Shown: positions 1-8,638, numbered from the stretch's first letter. The stretch is DNA of 64,000 nucleotides from Candidatus Gastranaerophilales bacterium (GCA_944322545.1 CALUPF010000014.1:50440-114439); one strand, 5' to 3'. Program-made: numbers and translations. The notes: a model not told the origin generated them from the letters alone.

Positions 1-1023
1 AGATTAAAAGATAGAGATGATAGTGATTTTAAGGATTTTGCAGTGTTAGTAAAATCCCATGCGCAAGCTGATATTATTGAAAAAGAGCTGAAAAAACATA
101 ATATTCCTTCTGTGAAAAAGGTAAATACAGGCTTTTTTCAAGAGCATGTTGTGAAAAATGTTATTGCTGCTTTTCGTTCGATTAAAAATATTAATGATGA
201 ACAAGCTTTTTTACGACTTTTAACAGTTGTTATGAATAGTTCCGAGATTTATCGATTTAAAAAATTAGTTGATGAAAAATTATTAGAACAAATTGAATTC
301 GAACAGTTGAAACGTTTAAATTTAGTCCAAAAATTTCTTTTGTTAAAAGAAGAGGCTGATTTTGAAAATTGTTATGCTCAAAGGGTTATTGACGTTGTAA
401 ATAAAATAAGAAAAAGCAAAAATGTAATGTCTTTGATGCAAATTTTTGAATCCATAAAAACAAATTTAATGCTTTACAATGCTTCAAGTGATTTTGAAAT
501 GGTTCAAATATCTAATAATTTGAAGATTTTAGAAATGATTATTGATGATTTCTCTCAAAATGTAAGTTATGTTAGTGTTTCTAGTTTACTAGATTATATA
601 GAAAATGCCTCTAATGACAGAAGTTTTGAATTACCTTCTATATATTCTCAAGATGTGAATGCTGTTCAAATTTTGACAATCCATGCTTCAAAAGGTCTAG
701 AGTTTAAATATGTTTTTGTTTTGAGTATTTCTAGTGCAGCTAAAAATCCTGAAAAATCGAATATTATATTCGATTTACAATATGGAAACAGACCAGGCTT
801 TGGATTAATAATAAATAAATTTAAAGGGAAAGACACTTCTAAATCTGTTTTATATAAATATATTTGGAAAAACCCACGAGATATTAATGAGGATTTGAGG
901 CTGTTTTATGTTGCGGTAAGTCGTGCTAAAAATTATCTCAATGTTTTGAGTTTTGAACCATATAAATCTGTTAAACCAGCCAGTTATATTGAAGATTTGC
1001 AAAATTATTTAGTTAACTTTTAG
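1..1023 (+). CDS. UvrD-type ATP-dependent DNA helicase, C-terminal part (5' end outside window)
   Basis: This is the 3' part of a superfamily 1 helicase gene; the frame is open from base 1 and about 340 codons are visible. Early on, the protein reads DFAVLVKSHAQAD, like the UvrD/PcrA segment that follows motif IV. Motif V is seen as LTIHASKGLEFKYVFVL (about residues 225-241 of the visible part) and motif VI as DLRLFYVAVSRAKNYL near the C-terminus. The Walker A and B motifs lie upstream of the window. A short GFGLII-like insert before motif VI is more like AddA or other UvrD-like exonuclease subunits than PcrA itself, so I do not assign a symbol. Proteins of this family unwind DNA during repair or recombination. 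There is no obvious terminator before the next gene, which starts 78 bp downstream. Confidence 0.85.
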   Translation, partial: RLKDRDDSDFKDFAVLVKSHAQADIIEKELKKHNIPSVKKVNTGFFQEHVVKNVIAAFRSIKNINDEQAFLRLLTVVMNSSEIYRFKKLVDEKLLEQIEFEQLKRLNLVQKFLLLKEEADFENCYAQRVIDVVNKIRKSKNVMSLMQIFESIKTNLMLYNASSDFEMVQISNNLKILEMIIDDFSQNVSYVSVSSLLDYIENASNDRSFELPSIYSQDVNAVQILTIHASKGLEFKYVFVLSISSAAKNPEKSNIIFDLQYGNRPGFGLIINKFKGKDTSKSVLYKYIWKNPRDINEDLRLFYVAVSRAKNYLNVLSFEPYKSVKPASYIEDLQNYLVNF

Positions 1024-1101
1024 AATATAAAAGTTGTAATTTATGTGTTTTTAGCAAAATTTATTTTTACGAGTTTTATACATTTTACATAGGAGAGACT
1101 C

Positions 1102-1863
1102 ATGAAAATTAAGCTTAACAAAGAAAATATATCAAAACCAGTTATTAAAAAAGTTACTGCTAAAATTCACAAGTTACATACACCTGAAAAAGAAGTTGTA
1201 AATATTGATAATGCTTTTGATGCATTTGAACATCAGGTGACTAAAATTGTTTCTAAAAAAGAAGATATTGAACCTAGTACGTTTACTGATAGTTTAAATA
1301 AACTTTTCGATAAATTCATAAGTAATAATAAAATTGAAAAGATGAACAAAAATTGCACTAAACTAGCTGAAAAACTTGTTGGCTTTGGTAATGGAAAACT
1401 AGCTGCAATAATTTATAGTGCATTGATCAAAGCAAATAGTAATAACCCTGAATTAGTCGAACAATTTGCAACCAACGGTTTAGCAATAGCAAAACGTTTT
1501 CACGACCCTGTACATATAATGGCGAGGTGTGATGATTTAAGAAAAATTTATTCAATCAAAAGTCCAAATAGTGAAAAATTACTTAGAATTTTGTACGAAG
1601 AAAAAAGAGCACTAAATGAGATTTCAAATAATTATGAAGGTGCTAAAAACAGGTTTAATTCTTTATCGAGAAAAATGAAGCCTGTTGAAAATTATAAAAT
1701 TATGCTTGCTGCAATAAAAATTCAAATAGCCAAAATTATAAAAAGTTCAAAGCCTAAAGATGCTATACAAGAATTGCAAGAATCATATGATATTTTAACA
1801 AAAATTGAAAAAGGTAAATATACTGAAGAAATTGAAAAATTGTTATCAGAGTTAAAAAAGTAG
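1102..1863 (+). CDS. hypothetical lysine-rich helical protein
   Basis: The product is 253 residues, and I do not recognise the family. It is basic in the first 35 residues. From about residue 85 it is almost entirely alpha-helical by composition, with repeated helix pairs that resemble degenerate TPR units (GNGKLAAIIYSALIKA, and a final DAIQELQESYDILTKIEKG). No signal peptide or membrane segment is visible. The ATG at 1102 follows a good ribosome site (AGGAGAG at 1091-1097). It sits between a helicase gene and a calpain-like protease gene, both on the same strand. A scaffold or TPR-like role is only a guess. Confidence 0.7.
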   Translation: MKIKLNKENISKPVIKKVTAKIHKLHTPEKEVVNIDNAFDAFEHQVTKIVSKKEDIEPSTFTDSLNKLFDKFISNNKIEKMNKNCTKLAEKLVGFGNGKLAAIIYSALIKANSNNPELVEQFATNGLAIAKRFHDPVHIMARCDDLRKIYSIKSPNSEKLLRILYEEKRALNEISNNYEGAKNRFNSLSRKMKPVENYKIMLAAIKIQIAKIIKSSKPKDAIQELQESYDILTKIEKGKYTEEIEKLLSELKK

Positions 1864-1954
1864 TGTGAATAATTACAAAATATTTACGAATTAGTCAATG
1901 TTTTACTTGAATTTGTTTTTATTTAATTGAGGACATTTGTAAGGGATTATTCCA

Positions 1955-2830
1955 TTGGTAAACTCTATATCAGTAAAATATTTAGGTGTTGAAAAACCTA
2001 AGACATTCAGCTGTTGGAACTCTTTGGCTCGGAAAGATGATAATTTGTTTTATTCTTTTTCTAGTGTTCCAATGTCTTCAATAGAAAATGTTAAATCTCC
2101 AATAGATTATTCTAAAGCAAAACCTGACTTAAATGGGGAAATAGATAATTATCGTCAGTTTAAAAATGATTGTTGGCTACTTTCTGGAGTTTCTGCTTTG
2201 GCTAATACTACGGAAGGAAAAAGAATTATAAAATCTTCTGTTGTTAATTTAAAAAATTTAAACAAAGTAGTTGTTATTTTTAAGGGAGTAAAACAAAGTA
2301 TAACAATACCTTATGATGTTTTTGAAGCTGCAAAACAAAGCAAAAACTATGTAAAAGGCGATGATGAAATAATTGCTATTGAAATAGCAGCTGAGTATTA
2401 TAAAAAGCAGTTGGTTGAAAAAAATATTGCGAATGAAAATATTGGTCCCAACATAGTTAATGGAAAAAATGTGATTGGCGGAAAATATAACCCATTAAGT
2501 GGCGGTTATAGCTCGGATATAATCTATATGCTTACAGGAAAGTCAGCAAAAACTATTTATACGGGGAATGAAAAACTTAACAATCAAATATTAAATGAAA
2601 TTCAAGAAATAAAAAAAGCTCCAGACGAGCACGTAGTGACTTGTAATTTTCGAAAAAGAAAAAATGGTTTATATGTAAATCATGCTTATGCAGTTAAGTC
2701 TTTAGACGATAAATTTGTAACATTGATAAACCCACATGATACAAGTAAGGAAGAGAAAATTCCTTTTGATGATTTTTTCAGTAATTTAAAATCAATAACT
2801 GTTTTAGAATTAAAAACCCGCTCTAGATAA
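1955..2830 (+). CDS. calpain-like (family C2) cysteine protease
   Basis: The product is 291 residues with the calpain catalytic triad pattern. The cysteine is in QFKNDCWLLSGVSAL (Cys73), matching the calpain Q-x(5)-CWLL signature with its upstream oxyanion Gln. The histidine is in NHAYAVKSL (about His243) and the asparagine in VTLINPHD (about Asn259). No calcium-binding or C2 domain follows, so it is a minimal protease core. There is no signal peptide. Translation probably begins at TTG 1955, because TAAGGG at 1940-1945 is well placed and no ATG occurs before codon 40. The gene ends in an intrinsic terminator that overlaps its last codons. Family C2 enzymes make limited cuts in proteins; the target here is unknown. 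Confidence 0.75.
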   Translation: MVNSISVKYLGVEKPKTFSCWNSLARKDDNLFYSFSSVPMSSIENVKSPIDYSKAKPDLNGEIDNYRQFKNDCWLLSGVSALANTTEGKRIIKSSVVNLKNLNKVVVIFKGVKQSITIPYDVFEAAKQSKNYVKGDDEIIAIEIAAEYYKKQLVEKNIANENIGPNIVNGKNVIGGKYNPLSGGYSSDIIYMLTGKSAKTIYTGNEKLNNQILNEIQEIKKAPDEHVVTCNFRKRKNGLYVNHAYAVKSLDDKFVTLINPHDTSKEEKIPFDDFFSNLKSITVLELKTRSR

Positions 2831-2846
2831 AAGAGCGGGTTTAAGT
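2814..2846 (+). terminator. intrinsic terminator overlapping the calpain-like stop codon
   Basis: An 11-bp perfect stem (2814-2824 pairs with 2832-2842, core ACCCGCTCT/AGAGCGGGT) with a 7-nt loop that contains the TAA stop. It is followed by a weak T tract (AAGTTTT). The stem itself encodes the final residues of the protease. Confidence 0.75.
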
Positions 2847-3118
2847 TTTAACAAGTATTTAATTTAAAAGTAATATTTATTCTGTTTAAAGTTAAAATAA
2901 AGAGTGCATATATTATTTAAATTGTTAAGGAACTGTAATAAAAGGACAAGTGTAAATGAATGTTAAGTTGAGTTTTTGAGTTTATGATTTCCCCAAAATC
3001 CTTTCATAATGCCGAATCAGATAAGTGAGGTTAGAATAACTTAAAAAATACAAATGGCAAGATATAACAAAAATAAACCTTTATTGAAATGTAGGTTAAA
3101 GATAGGAAGGAATTTGTT

Positions 3119-3889
3119 ATGGCGGATTATTTATGGCAAGGTATTTCTAATCAAGGATACAATAAATATGGGAAAGGGATAATTGGACCAGGTAGTAAAG
3201 AAGCTCTTGAAAAAGCAGTTAATTTTCATGCTGGAGATGGTAAAACAACAACTCTTATAGAAGTTTTAGATAAGCCAACACATATAAACAATCGATGGGG
3301 TGGGTTTGGTACAGATTATCATATGAAACCTGGTGAATTAAGAATGACATATGGTGAGCAGGCTATTGATTATATGGATGGAAGATGGCAAAAATTAGCT
3401 AAAAAATTAGGTAAAACTAAGCTTCTTGATCAGGCTGGTAGTGTAGATGTTGCATTGATGGAAACCACTCATAGGGATGCAAAAACTGGTGAATATCTTT
3501 TAGGAAAATTGAGAAAATTAGGAACAAAAATTACTGCTATAAAAGACGCTAATATCGGTGTAACAATTCCTACTCCTGACATGACACATGTTTTAACCTC
3601 TGAAGCTGCAAAAACTGGTGCAGTGGCTACTCAACTAAAACCTGGCATGGTTATTGCACAAGATGCATTAGGTACTTATACACCACCTTTAAAAACGCTT
3701 TTGAAGAAAAATAAACCAGTAGGTAAAATGGCAGAAGCTGTTTACAATAAATTGTCTAAATTTTCTAAAATTCAGGATTTGGCTATGAAATATGCTAAAA
3801 GCGGTGAATTGTCAGAGGCTAATGCGCAAAAAGCAATCAATAATGCTTGGAAGTTTGTTCAAAAGTGGGCAACAAAAGTTAAGGTATAA
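3119..3889 (+). CDS. hypothetical protein
   Basis: The product is 256 residues and the family is not recognised. The first 75 residues are rich in Gly, Asn and aromatic residues (GISNQGYNKYGKGIIGPGS, then NRWGGFGTDYH). The middle is mixed, and the last 60 residues form basic helices ending in lysines. No signal peptide, membrane span or catalytic motif is visible. The start at ATG 3119 is supported by AGGAAGG at 3104-3110. It is flanked by a terminator on each side, so it is probably monocistronic. The 288-bp gap upstream holds only AT-rich sequence and no feature I can name. Confidence 0.7.
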   Translation: MADYLWQGISNQGYNKYGKGIIGPGSKEALEKAVNFHAGDGKTTTLIEVLDKPTHINNRWGGFGTDYHMKPGELRMTYGEQAIDYMDGRWQKLAKKLGKTKLLDQAGSVDVALMETTHRDAKTGEYLLGKLRKLGTKITAIKDANIGVTIPTPDMTHVLTSEAAKTGAVATQLKPGMVIAQDALGTYTPPLKTLLKKNKPVGKMAEAVYNKLSKFSKIQDLAMKYAKSGELSEANAQKAINNAWKFVQKWATKVKV

Positions 3890-3910
3890 AGATATAATTA
3901 TTTACAACAA

Positions 3911-3945
3911 AAAACCCGTTTGCTTTTGCAAACGGGTTTTTAAGT
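3911..3945. terminator. bidirectional intrinsic terminator between the 3119 gene and rplL
   Basis: A 13-bp perfect stem (3911-3923 with 3928-3940, core AACCCGTTTGC) closed by a TTTT loop. It has T tracts in both directions (plus strand after 3940, minus strand before 3911). It serves the convergent plus-strand gene and rplL. Confidence 0.9.
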
Positions 3946-3957
3946 TTTTGTATAGAA

Positions 3958-4335
3958 CTACTTGATTTCAACTGTAGCGCCAGCAGCTTCCAATTGTTTT
4001 TTGATAGCTTCAGCATCTTCTTTTTTAACACCTTCTTTGATAGCTTTAGGAGCAGCATCAACAAGGTCTTTAGCTTCTTTTAAGCCTAAGCCAGTGATAG
4101 CTCTAACTTCTTTCAATACAGCGATTTTGTTAGCACCAGCAGATGCTAAGATTACGTTAACTTCAGAAGCTTCTTCAGCACCACCTTCAGCAGCAGCACC
4201 AGCAGCAGGAGCAGCAGCAACTGCAACAGGAGCAGCAGCAGATACACCGAATTTTTCTTCCATAGCTTTAACTAATTCAGCTGCTTCTAACAAAGTTAAT
4301 TTTTCAATTGATTCTAAAATAGATTCTACGCTCAT
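3958..4335 (-). CDS. rplL: 50S ribosomal protein L7/L12
   Basis: The product is 125 residues, the normal length for L7/L12. It forms the flexible stalk of the large subunit that recruits translation GTPases. The N-terminal dimerisation segment is residues 1-33 ([19 protein letters not shown]). An Ala-rich hinge runs to about residue 60, and the C-terminal domain contains [20 protein letters not shown] and ends in GATVEIK. The start is preceded by AAAAGGAG on the minus strand. It lies 53 nt downstream of rplJ in the same operon and ends at a strong bidirectional terminator. Unlike most bacteria, no rpoB follows. Confidence 0.98.
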   Translation of the reverse strand: MSVESILESIEKLTLLEAAELVKAMEEKFGVSAAAPVAVAAAPAAGAAAEGGAEEASEVNVILASAGANKIAVLKEVRAITGLGLKEAKDLVDAAPKAIKEGVKKEDAEAIKKQLEAAGATVEIK

Positions 4336-4388
4336 TTTTTTCTCCTTTTATTTGTTTTTGTAGTTAATATTTAATTTAAATTATGCGA

Positions 4389-4910
4389 CTAAGCGCTTTT
4401 TTTCTTTGCAACTGCATCGATTGCTCTTACCAAGCTGCTCATTACAGCGTTTACAGAACCAACGATACCTGTTGCAGGTGAATTTACGCAGCCAAGCATT
4501 TTTGCGTAAAGTTCTTCTTTTGAAGGTGTATTAGCAAGTTCTTTAACTTGATTTGCATCAAGAAGTTGTCCATCTAATGCACCGCAGATAACTTCTGCTT
4601 TTTTCTTTTCTTTGATGAATTTAGCAACAACTTTTGCTGCTGAAACTTCGTCATCAAAACCGAATGCGATAGCTGTTGATTCTTTCATTGAATCAGAAAG
4701 AACTTCGAAAGCTGTTCCTTTGAAAGCTATCTTAGCCAAAGTGTTTTTTGTAACTGTATAGTCAGAGCCAACTTTTTGAAGTTCACGTCTTAAAGCTGTG
4801 ATTTCTTCAACAGATAGTCCTTTGTAGTTAGTTACAATAGCTACTTTAGCCTTTTCCACGTTTTCTTTAATGTGGGCAATTTTTTGTTCTTTAAAGGCTT
4901 TTGTTGCCAT
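4389..4910 (-). CDS. rplJ: 50S ribosomal protein L10
   Basis: The product is 173 residues, the expected length. L10 anchors L7/L12 dimers to the large subunit at the stalk base. The N-terminal rRNA-binding region includes KVAIVTNYKGLSVEEITALRRE and VTKNTLAKIAFKG-like blocks. The C-terminal helix that binds L12 is PATGIVGSVNAVMSSLVRAI. AAAGGAG precedes the ATG. Its leader carries a recognisable L10-binding structure (see the leader at 5045-5121), consistent with autogenous control by L10/L12. rplK and rplA are not upstream; the divergent neighbour is aroC. Confidence 0.97.
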   Translation of the reverse strand: MATKAFKEQKIAHIKENVEKAKVAIVTNYKGLSVEEITALRRELQKVGSDYTVTKNTLAKIAFKGTAFEVLSDSMKESTAIAFGFDDEVSAAKVVAKFIKEKKKAEVICGALDGQLLDANQVKELANTPSKEELYAKMLGCVNSPATGIVGSVNAVMSSLVRAIDAVAKKKSA

Positions 4911-4957
4911 GATTTGCTCCTTTTATGTTTATTTGTATCGACCTAATTTGTTTTACT

Positions 4958-4997
4958 AAATGCAAAAAATGATTTTGCATTTTAACCGCAAAATCAT
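4958..4997 (-). promoter_or_regulatory. mutually exclusive hairpins in the rplJ leader (candidate attenuator)
   Basis: Read on the minus strand, a 10-bp stem (arms 4988-4997 and 4969-4978) is followed directly by a run of U (4969-4964), so it looks like an intrinsic terminator. A second 10-bp stem (4973-4982 with 4958-4967) shares bases with the first, so only one can form at a time. The pair lies between the L10 leader and the rplJ start. That terminator/antiterminator behaviour controls rplJL is inference. Confidence 0.5.
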
Positions 4998-5044
4998 CAC
5001 ATCAATTTATAAATTATCGCTTTTCAGCTGATTTTTATTGACTT

Positions 5045-5121
5045 TTCTGATCCTCGACAGGCTTTTGTTTTGAGGGACTTTATTGTCTTTTCTCTAGTCC
5101 CGCCTGTTGTCTGCGGTTCGT
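5045..5121 (-). promoter_or_regulatory. L10 ribosomal protein leader (autoregulatory RNA)
   Basis: On the minus strand the leader begins CCGCAGACAACAGGCGGG and, after a hairpin, continues GCCTGTCGAGGATCAG. This is the conserved AGACA-NNAGG ... CCTGYCGAGG architecture of the bacterial L10 leader, which mimics the 23S rRNA binding site of L10(L12)4. It lies 135-210 nt upstream of rplJ, right after a good promoter. Confidence 0.85.
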
Positions 5122-5127
5122 ATTGTT

Positions 5128-5156
5128 AATATATGAAAAACATGGCTTTTTTGCAA
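5128..5156 (-). promoter_or_regulatory. sigma-70 type promoter for rplJ-rplL
   Basis: On the minus strand there is a -35 box TTGCAA (5151-5156) and a -10 box TATATT (5128-5133) with a 17-bp spacer. Transcription would start near 5121, exactly where the L10 leader begins. Confidence 0.7.
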
Positions 5157-5165
5157 GTATTTTTG

Positions 5166-5195
5166 TTAACATAAATTAATAAAATAATGTATAAT
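5166..5195 (+). promoter_or_regulatory. promoter for the aroC-aroK-aroB operon
   Basis: A -35-like TTAACA (5166-5171), an 18-bp spacer and a consensus -10 TATAAT (5190-5195). These place the transcript start about 25 nt before the aroC ATG. The promoter is divergent from the rplJ promoter. Confidence 0.6.
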
Positions 5196-5225
5196 TATTA
5201 AAAAATAAAAGTAATAAGGAAATTT

Positions 5226-6314
5226 ATGAGCAAATTCAGATTTTTAACAGCAGGCGAATCACATGGAATGTGCTTAAATGCAATTATCGAAGGGATGCCT
5301 GCTAATATAACTATTGACAAGACTTTTATCAATAATGACTTAGCAAGACGTCAAAGTGGCTATGGTCGTGGTGGCAGAATGCAAATAGAAACTGATAAAG
5401 TTTTGATTAAGTCAGGTGTTAGATTTGGAAAAACAACTGGTGCACCTATTTCCATCGAGGTTGAAAACAAAGATTGGAAAAATTGGACAGTTCCAATGTC
5501 AGTAGATCCAGTTGATATGACAGATGCTGATGTATTAGAGCTTGTTAATGCAAAAAAAATTACGCGTGTTCGTCCTGGTCATGCTGATTTGACAGGTGCG
5601 ATAAAATACGATCAACAGGATGTTAGAAACATCCTTGAACGCTCAAGTGCCAGAGAAACAGCAGCTAGAGTGGCTGTCGGTGGTATAGCAAAATGTTTAT
5701 TAAAAGAGTTTGACATAGAAATTTCTTCAAAAGTTTTGAATATTGCTGGCAAACATACAGAATCTGAAATGAAATCAGCAATAGATGAAGCAAAAGAAGA
5801 AGGTGACACACTAGGTGGTTGCTTTGAAGTTAGGCTAAAAAATGTGCCTGTTGGTCTAGGCTCTTTCGTTCAATGGGATAGACGTCTAGATGGCAGGTTG
5901 GCTCAAGCTTTGATGAGCATTCAGGCTATTAAAGCTGTTGAGGTTGGAGCTGGAGTTCAGGTTGCTGAGTTAAAAGGCTCTCAGACTCATGATGAAATCT
6001 TTTATGAAAATGGTGAATACTTTAGAAAAACTAACAACGCTGGTGGTATTGAAGGTGGAATGACTAATGGTGAGGATATTGTGCTTAGAGTTTATATGAA
6101 GGCAATTCCTACTATGAAAAAGCCACTTCAATCTGTTGATATAGAAACAAAACAGCCTTATACTGCACATTTTGAACGTTCAGATACTTGTGCAGTAGAA
6201 GCTTGTGCAGTAGTAGGAGAGGCCATGGCGGCGGTTGTCATTGCTGATGCCTTTTTAGAAAAATTTGGTGGTGACAGTTTAGAAGAAATAAAGAAAAATT
6301 ATAAAAATGGATAA
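5226..6314 (+). CDS. aroC: chorismate synthase
   Basis: The product is 362 residues, the usual size. It converts 5-enolpyruvylshikimate-3-phosphate to chorismate, the last step of the shikimate pathway, using reduced FMN. Visible signatures are TAGESHG near the N-terminus, RRQSGYGRGGRM (about 41-52), RPGHADLTGAIKY in the middle, and RSDTCAVEACAVVGEAM near the C-terminus. The ATG follows AAGGA. It is the first gene of an overlapping aroC-aroK-aroB operon; the aroK start overlaps its end by 8 bp, indicating translational coupling. Confidence 0.97.
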   Translation: MSKFRFLTAGESHGMCLNAIIEGMPANITIDKTFINNDLARRQSGYGRGGRMQIETDKVLIKSGVRFGKTTGAPISIEVENKDWKNWTVPMSVDPVDMTDADVLELVNAKKITRVRPGHADLTGAIKYDQQDVRNILERSSARETAARVAVGGIAKCLLKEFDIEISSKVLNIAGKHTESEMKSAIDEAKEEGDTLGGCFEVRLKNVPVGLGSFVQWDRRLDGRLAQALMSIQAIKAVEVGAGVQVAELKGSQTHDEIFYENGEYFRKTNNAGGIEGGMTNGEDIVLRVYMKAIPTMKKPLQSVDIETKQPYTAHFERSDTCAVEACAVVGEAMAAVVIADAFLEKFGGDSLEEIKKNYKNG

Positions 6315-6828
6315 TAAAAAAAATATTGTTTTAATAGGAATGATGGGTGCAGGGAAAAGCACTATCGGCCATCTTTTAGATGAAAAATTAAAGGATTTTC
6401 AATACCTTGATATAGATAAGGAAATTGAAAAACTAGCACAAAAGCATATATCTGAGATTTTTGCTCAAGATGGTGAATCTCATTTTCGTAAGCTTGAGAA
6501 TGAGTTAATTGCTAAGTATTCAAACTATCACAATCAGGTCATTTCAACAGGTGGTGGGATAGTTGAGAATATAGAAAATGTAAACCTTTTAAAGAAAAAT
6601 GGTGTTATTTTTTATTTAAAAGCTTCAGTCGATGAGCTTTTTGAAAGAGTTAGGAAAACATCACATCGCCCATTATTAAAGCATGAAAACCCAAAACAAA
6701 GATTAAAAGAGCTTATAGATAAGCGCGAGCCTTTTTATAAGCTTGCTGATTTTGAAATTGATACTGAGAAAAAAGAGTTAATGGAAATCGTTGAAGAAAT
6801 ATTAAAAGACTATGAATCAATTATTTAA
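6307..6828 (+). CDS. aroK: shikimate kinase
   Basis: The product is 173 residues, typical of the family. It phosphorylates shikimate at the 3-hydroxyl with ATP. The Walker A motif is GMMGAGKST (residues 11-19). The shikimate-binding DIDKEIE and the STGGGIVEN loop are present, as is the lid region with R-K-T-S-H-R-P-L-L. It overlaps aroC by 8 bp and aroB by 17 bp. aroA and aroE, needed between aroK and aroC in the pathway, are not in this window. Confidence 0.95.
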   Translation: MDNKKNIVLIGMMGAGKSTIGHLLDEKLKDFQYLDIDKEIEKLAQKHISEIFAQDGESHFRKLENELIAKYSNYHNQVISTGGGIVENIENVNLLKKNGVIFYLKASVDELFERVRKTSHRPLLKHENPKQRLKELIDKREPFYKLADFEIDTEKKELMEIVEEILKDYESII

Positions 6829-7906
6829 TTTAAAAGTTAATATTCCTGAAAAAAAAGAATATAGTTATGACATATTAATTGGTGAAGGATTTTTTCAAAA
6901 CTTTGAAGAGATTGTTAAAAAATATTCTAGTGCAAATAAATTCCTTATAGTCACAAATGAAACTATATATAAACTTTACAAGGATAAAATACAGTTGGGT
7001 TCTTCAAAATTTGTTATTTTGCCTGATGGTGAAGAGTATAAAAATTTTGAAAATTTTAAAAAGATTTTAGATGCTGCAATTGAAAATAGACTTGAAAGAA
7101 AAGACTGCATTATAGCTTTTGGTGGTGGTGTGATAGGTGACATGGCAGGTTATGCCGCTGCTTCTTACATGAGAGGAATTGATTTTATTCAGGTTCCGAC
7201 GACATTGTTATCAATGGTAGATTCTTCAGTCGGTGGAAAAGTTGCAATAAATCATGAACATGGTAAAAATCTAATAGGAGCTTTTTACCAGCCCAAAGTT
7301 GTTATTGCTGATATTTCAACTTTAAAAACATTAGATAAAAGACAATTGAAAACTGGTATTGGTGAAGTGTTGAAATATGCATTTATTGAAAAATCTTGCG
7401 GGGCAGATTTAAATTACAGATTTTTTGACTTTCTGAAAAATAACAAAGATAAAATATATAACTTAGATGTTGATACTGTATCAAATTTAATCAATATATG
7501 TTGTTCATTGAAAGCTGCAGTTGTTAACAAAGATGAAACAGAAAAAGGCATAAGAGCAATTTTGAATCTAGGTCATACTTTTGCTCATGCAATTGAAAAT
7601 CTTACGAATTATGTTGTATATACACATGGAGAAGCAGTTGCAATTGGTATGAAAATGGCATTTAAGTTAGCTTTATTAGAAAAATATATTGAAAAAAGCT
7701 ATTATGATGAAGCTTTGGAATTGATTGATTTATATGATTTAGTTCCTGCTTTTTCAGATTTAAGTAAAGATGATTTGTATAATGAGATGTTTTTGGATAA
7801 AAAAGCTCAAAATGGAAAAGTTAGATTTGTAATTCCAAATGGATCTTTTGAGGTCGGAATTTTTTCTGATGTTTCTAAACAATATGTGTTTGAAGCTATG
7901 AATTAA
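6812..7906 (+). CDS. aroB: 3-dehydroquinate synthase
   Basis: The product is 364 residues. It cyclises DAHP to 3-dehydroquinate, the second shikimate step, using NAD and a divalent metal. NAD-binding GGGVIGDMAGYAAASYMRG is visible, as are QVPTTLLSMVDSSVGGK and the metal ligands in GEVLKYAFI (Glu), NLGHTFAHAIE (His) and YTHGEAVAIGM (His). The start at 6812 lies inside the end of aroK. It is the last gene of the aro operon; I see no clear terminator in the 63 bp that follow. Confidence 0.96.
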   Translation: MNQLFNLKVNIPEKKEYSYDILIGEGFFQNFEEIVKKYSSANKFLIVTNETIYKLYKDKIQLGSSKFVILPDGEEYKNFENFKKILDAAIENRLERKDCIIAFGGGVIGDMAGYAAASYMRGIDFIQVPTTLLSMVDSSVGGKVAINHEHGKNLIGAFYQPKVVIADISTLKTLDKRQLKTGIGEVLKYAFIEKSCGADLNYRFFDFLKNNKDKIYNLDVDTVSNLINICCSLKAAVVNKDETEKGIRAILNLGHTFAHAIENLTNYVVYTHGEAVAIGMKMAFKLALLEKYIEKSYYDEALELIDLYDLVPAFSDLSKDDLYNEMFLDKKAQNGKVRFVIPNGSFEVGIFSDVSKQYVFEAMN

Positions 7907-7969
7907 AAAATTAGGTGACAAAAAAATTTTTTTCTTGTTTTTAAGCCAGCAAGAAAGGAATATTTTGAG

Positions 7970-8629
7970 ATGATTTTATCTGTAAACTCTTTTGGTCCCA
8001 AATATAGTATTCAAAAAACTTCAAATTATACAAATATTAAGAATGTCTCTTTTTCAAAAAACATAGATGATGATGTGTTTGATGATGATTATTCTGAAAA
8101 AATAGAGATGTTAGAATATTCTCCAAATGATATGCATTTAATAGGGGAATTAGATGGGAAAGAATACAATATAAGATTTACAAGAAAAGATCTTTCAAAA
8201 AAGAAAAATGTAGAAATCAAAGGCTATTATGCTGGACAAAAAGTTGATATCAAGGCTGATTATAAAGATGATAAAAATCACTATTTTATAGGCAGATTAG
8301 GAGATAAAATTTTTGATGTTAAACATCGTGTAGGCGGGCTTTTTATAAAAGATAATCTTAAAGGCAAAATAAATGATAAGGACTTTTATGCTAAGTTTCC
8401 TTCTGCTAGCGCAGTAGATGAAAATAGAGATTTAATAGTTCTTTTAATGCATCTTTCAGGGTATACATTAGATGTTAATGGATGTAATTTTGGATATCCA
8501 GATTCATCTAATGTTTCATATGCATATTTTTCAGGAAATATTAAAGAAAATATCGATTCATATACTTTGTTTAATGATATATGGAAAGACCCGGTTTTAT
8601 CCGGGCCAAATCCATTTAATCAAGTATAA
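7970..8629 (+). CDS. hypothetical protein with N-terminal V-S-F-S motif
   Basis: The product is 219 residues with no recognised domain. The first 30 residues look like a short leader ending in NVSFSK, a motif shared with two other unknown proteins in this window (53260-53886 and 55028-56023). The middle is built of short beta-strand-like repeats alternating charged and aromatic residues (GELDGKEYNIRFTRKD, then GYYAGQKVDIKADYKD, then GRLGDKIFDVKHRVGG), suggesting a repetitive beta-sheet protein. There is no hydrophobic signal peptide. AAGAAAGGAA precedes the ATG. The function is unknown. Confidence 0.65.
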   Translation: MILSVNSFGPKYSIQKTSNYTNIKNVSFSKNIDDDVFDDDYSEKIEMLEYSPNDMHLIGELDGKEYNIRFTRKDLSKKKNVEIKGYYAGQKVDIKADYKDDKNHYFIGRLGDKIFDVKHRVGGLFIKDNLKGKINDKDFYAKFPSASAVDENRDLIVLLMHLSGYTLDVNGCNFGYPDSSNVSYAYFSGNIKENIDSYTLFNDIWKDPVLSGPNPFNQV

Positions 8630-8638
8630 TTAAGATTT

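Noticed and set aside
3962..4363. Alanine/serine-rich open frame on the plus strand opposite rplL
   Set aside because: It is the antisense of the rplL coding sequence, whose Ala-rich hinge leaves the other strand open. It has no ribosome site.
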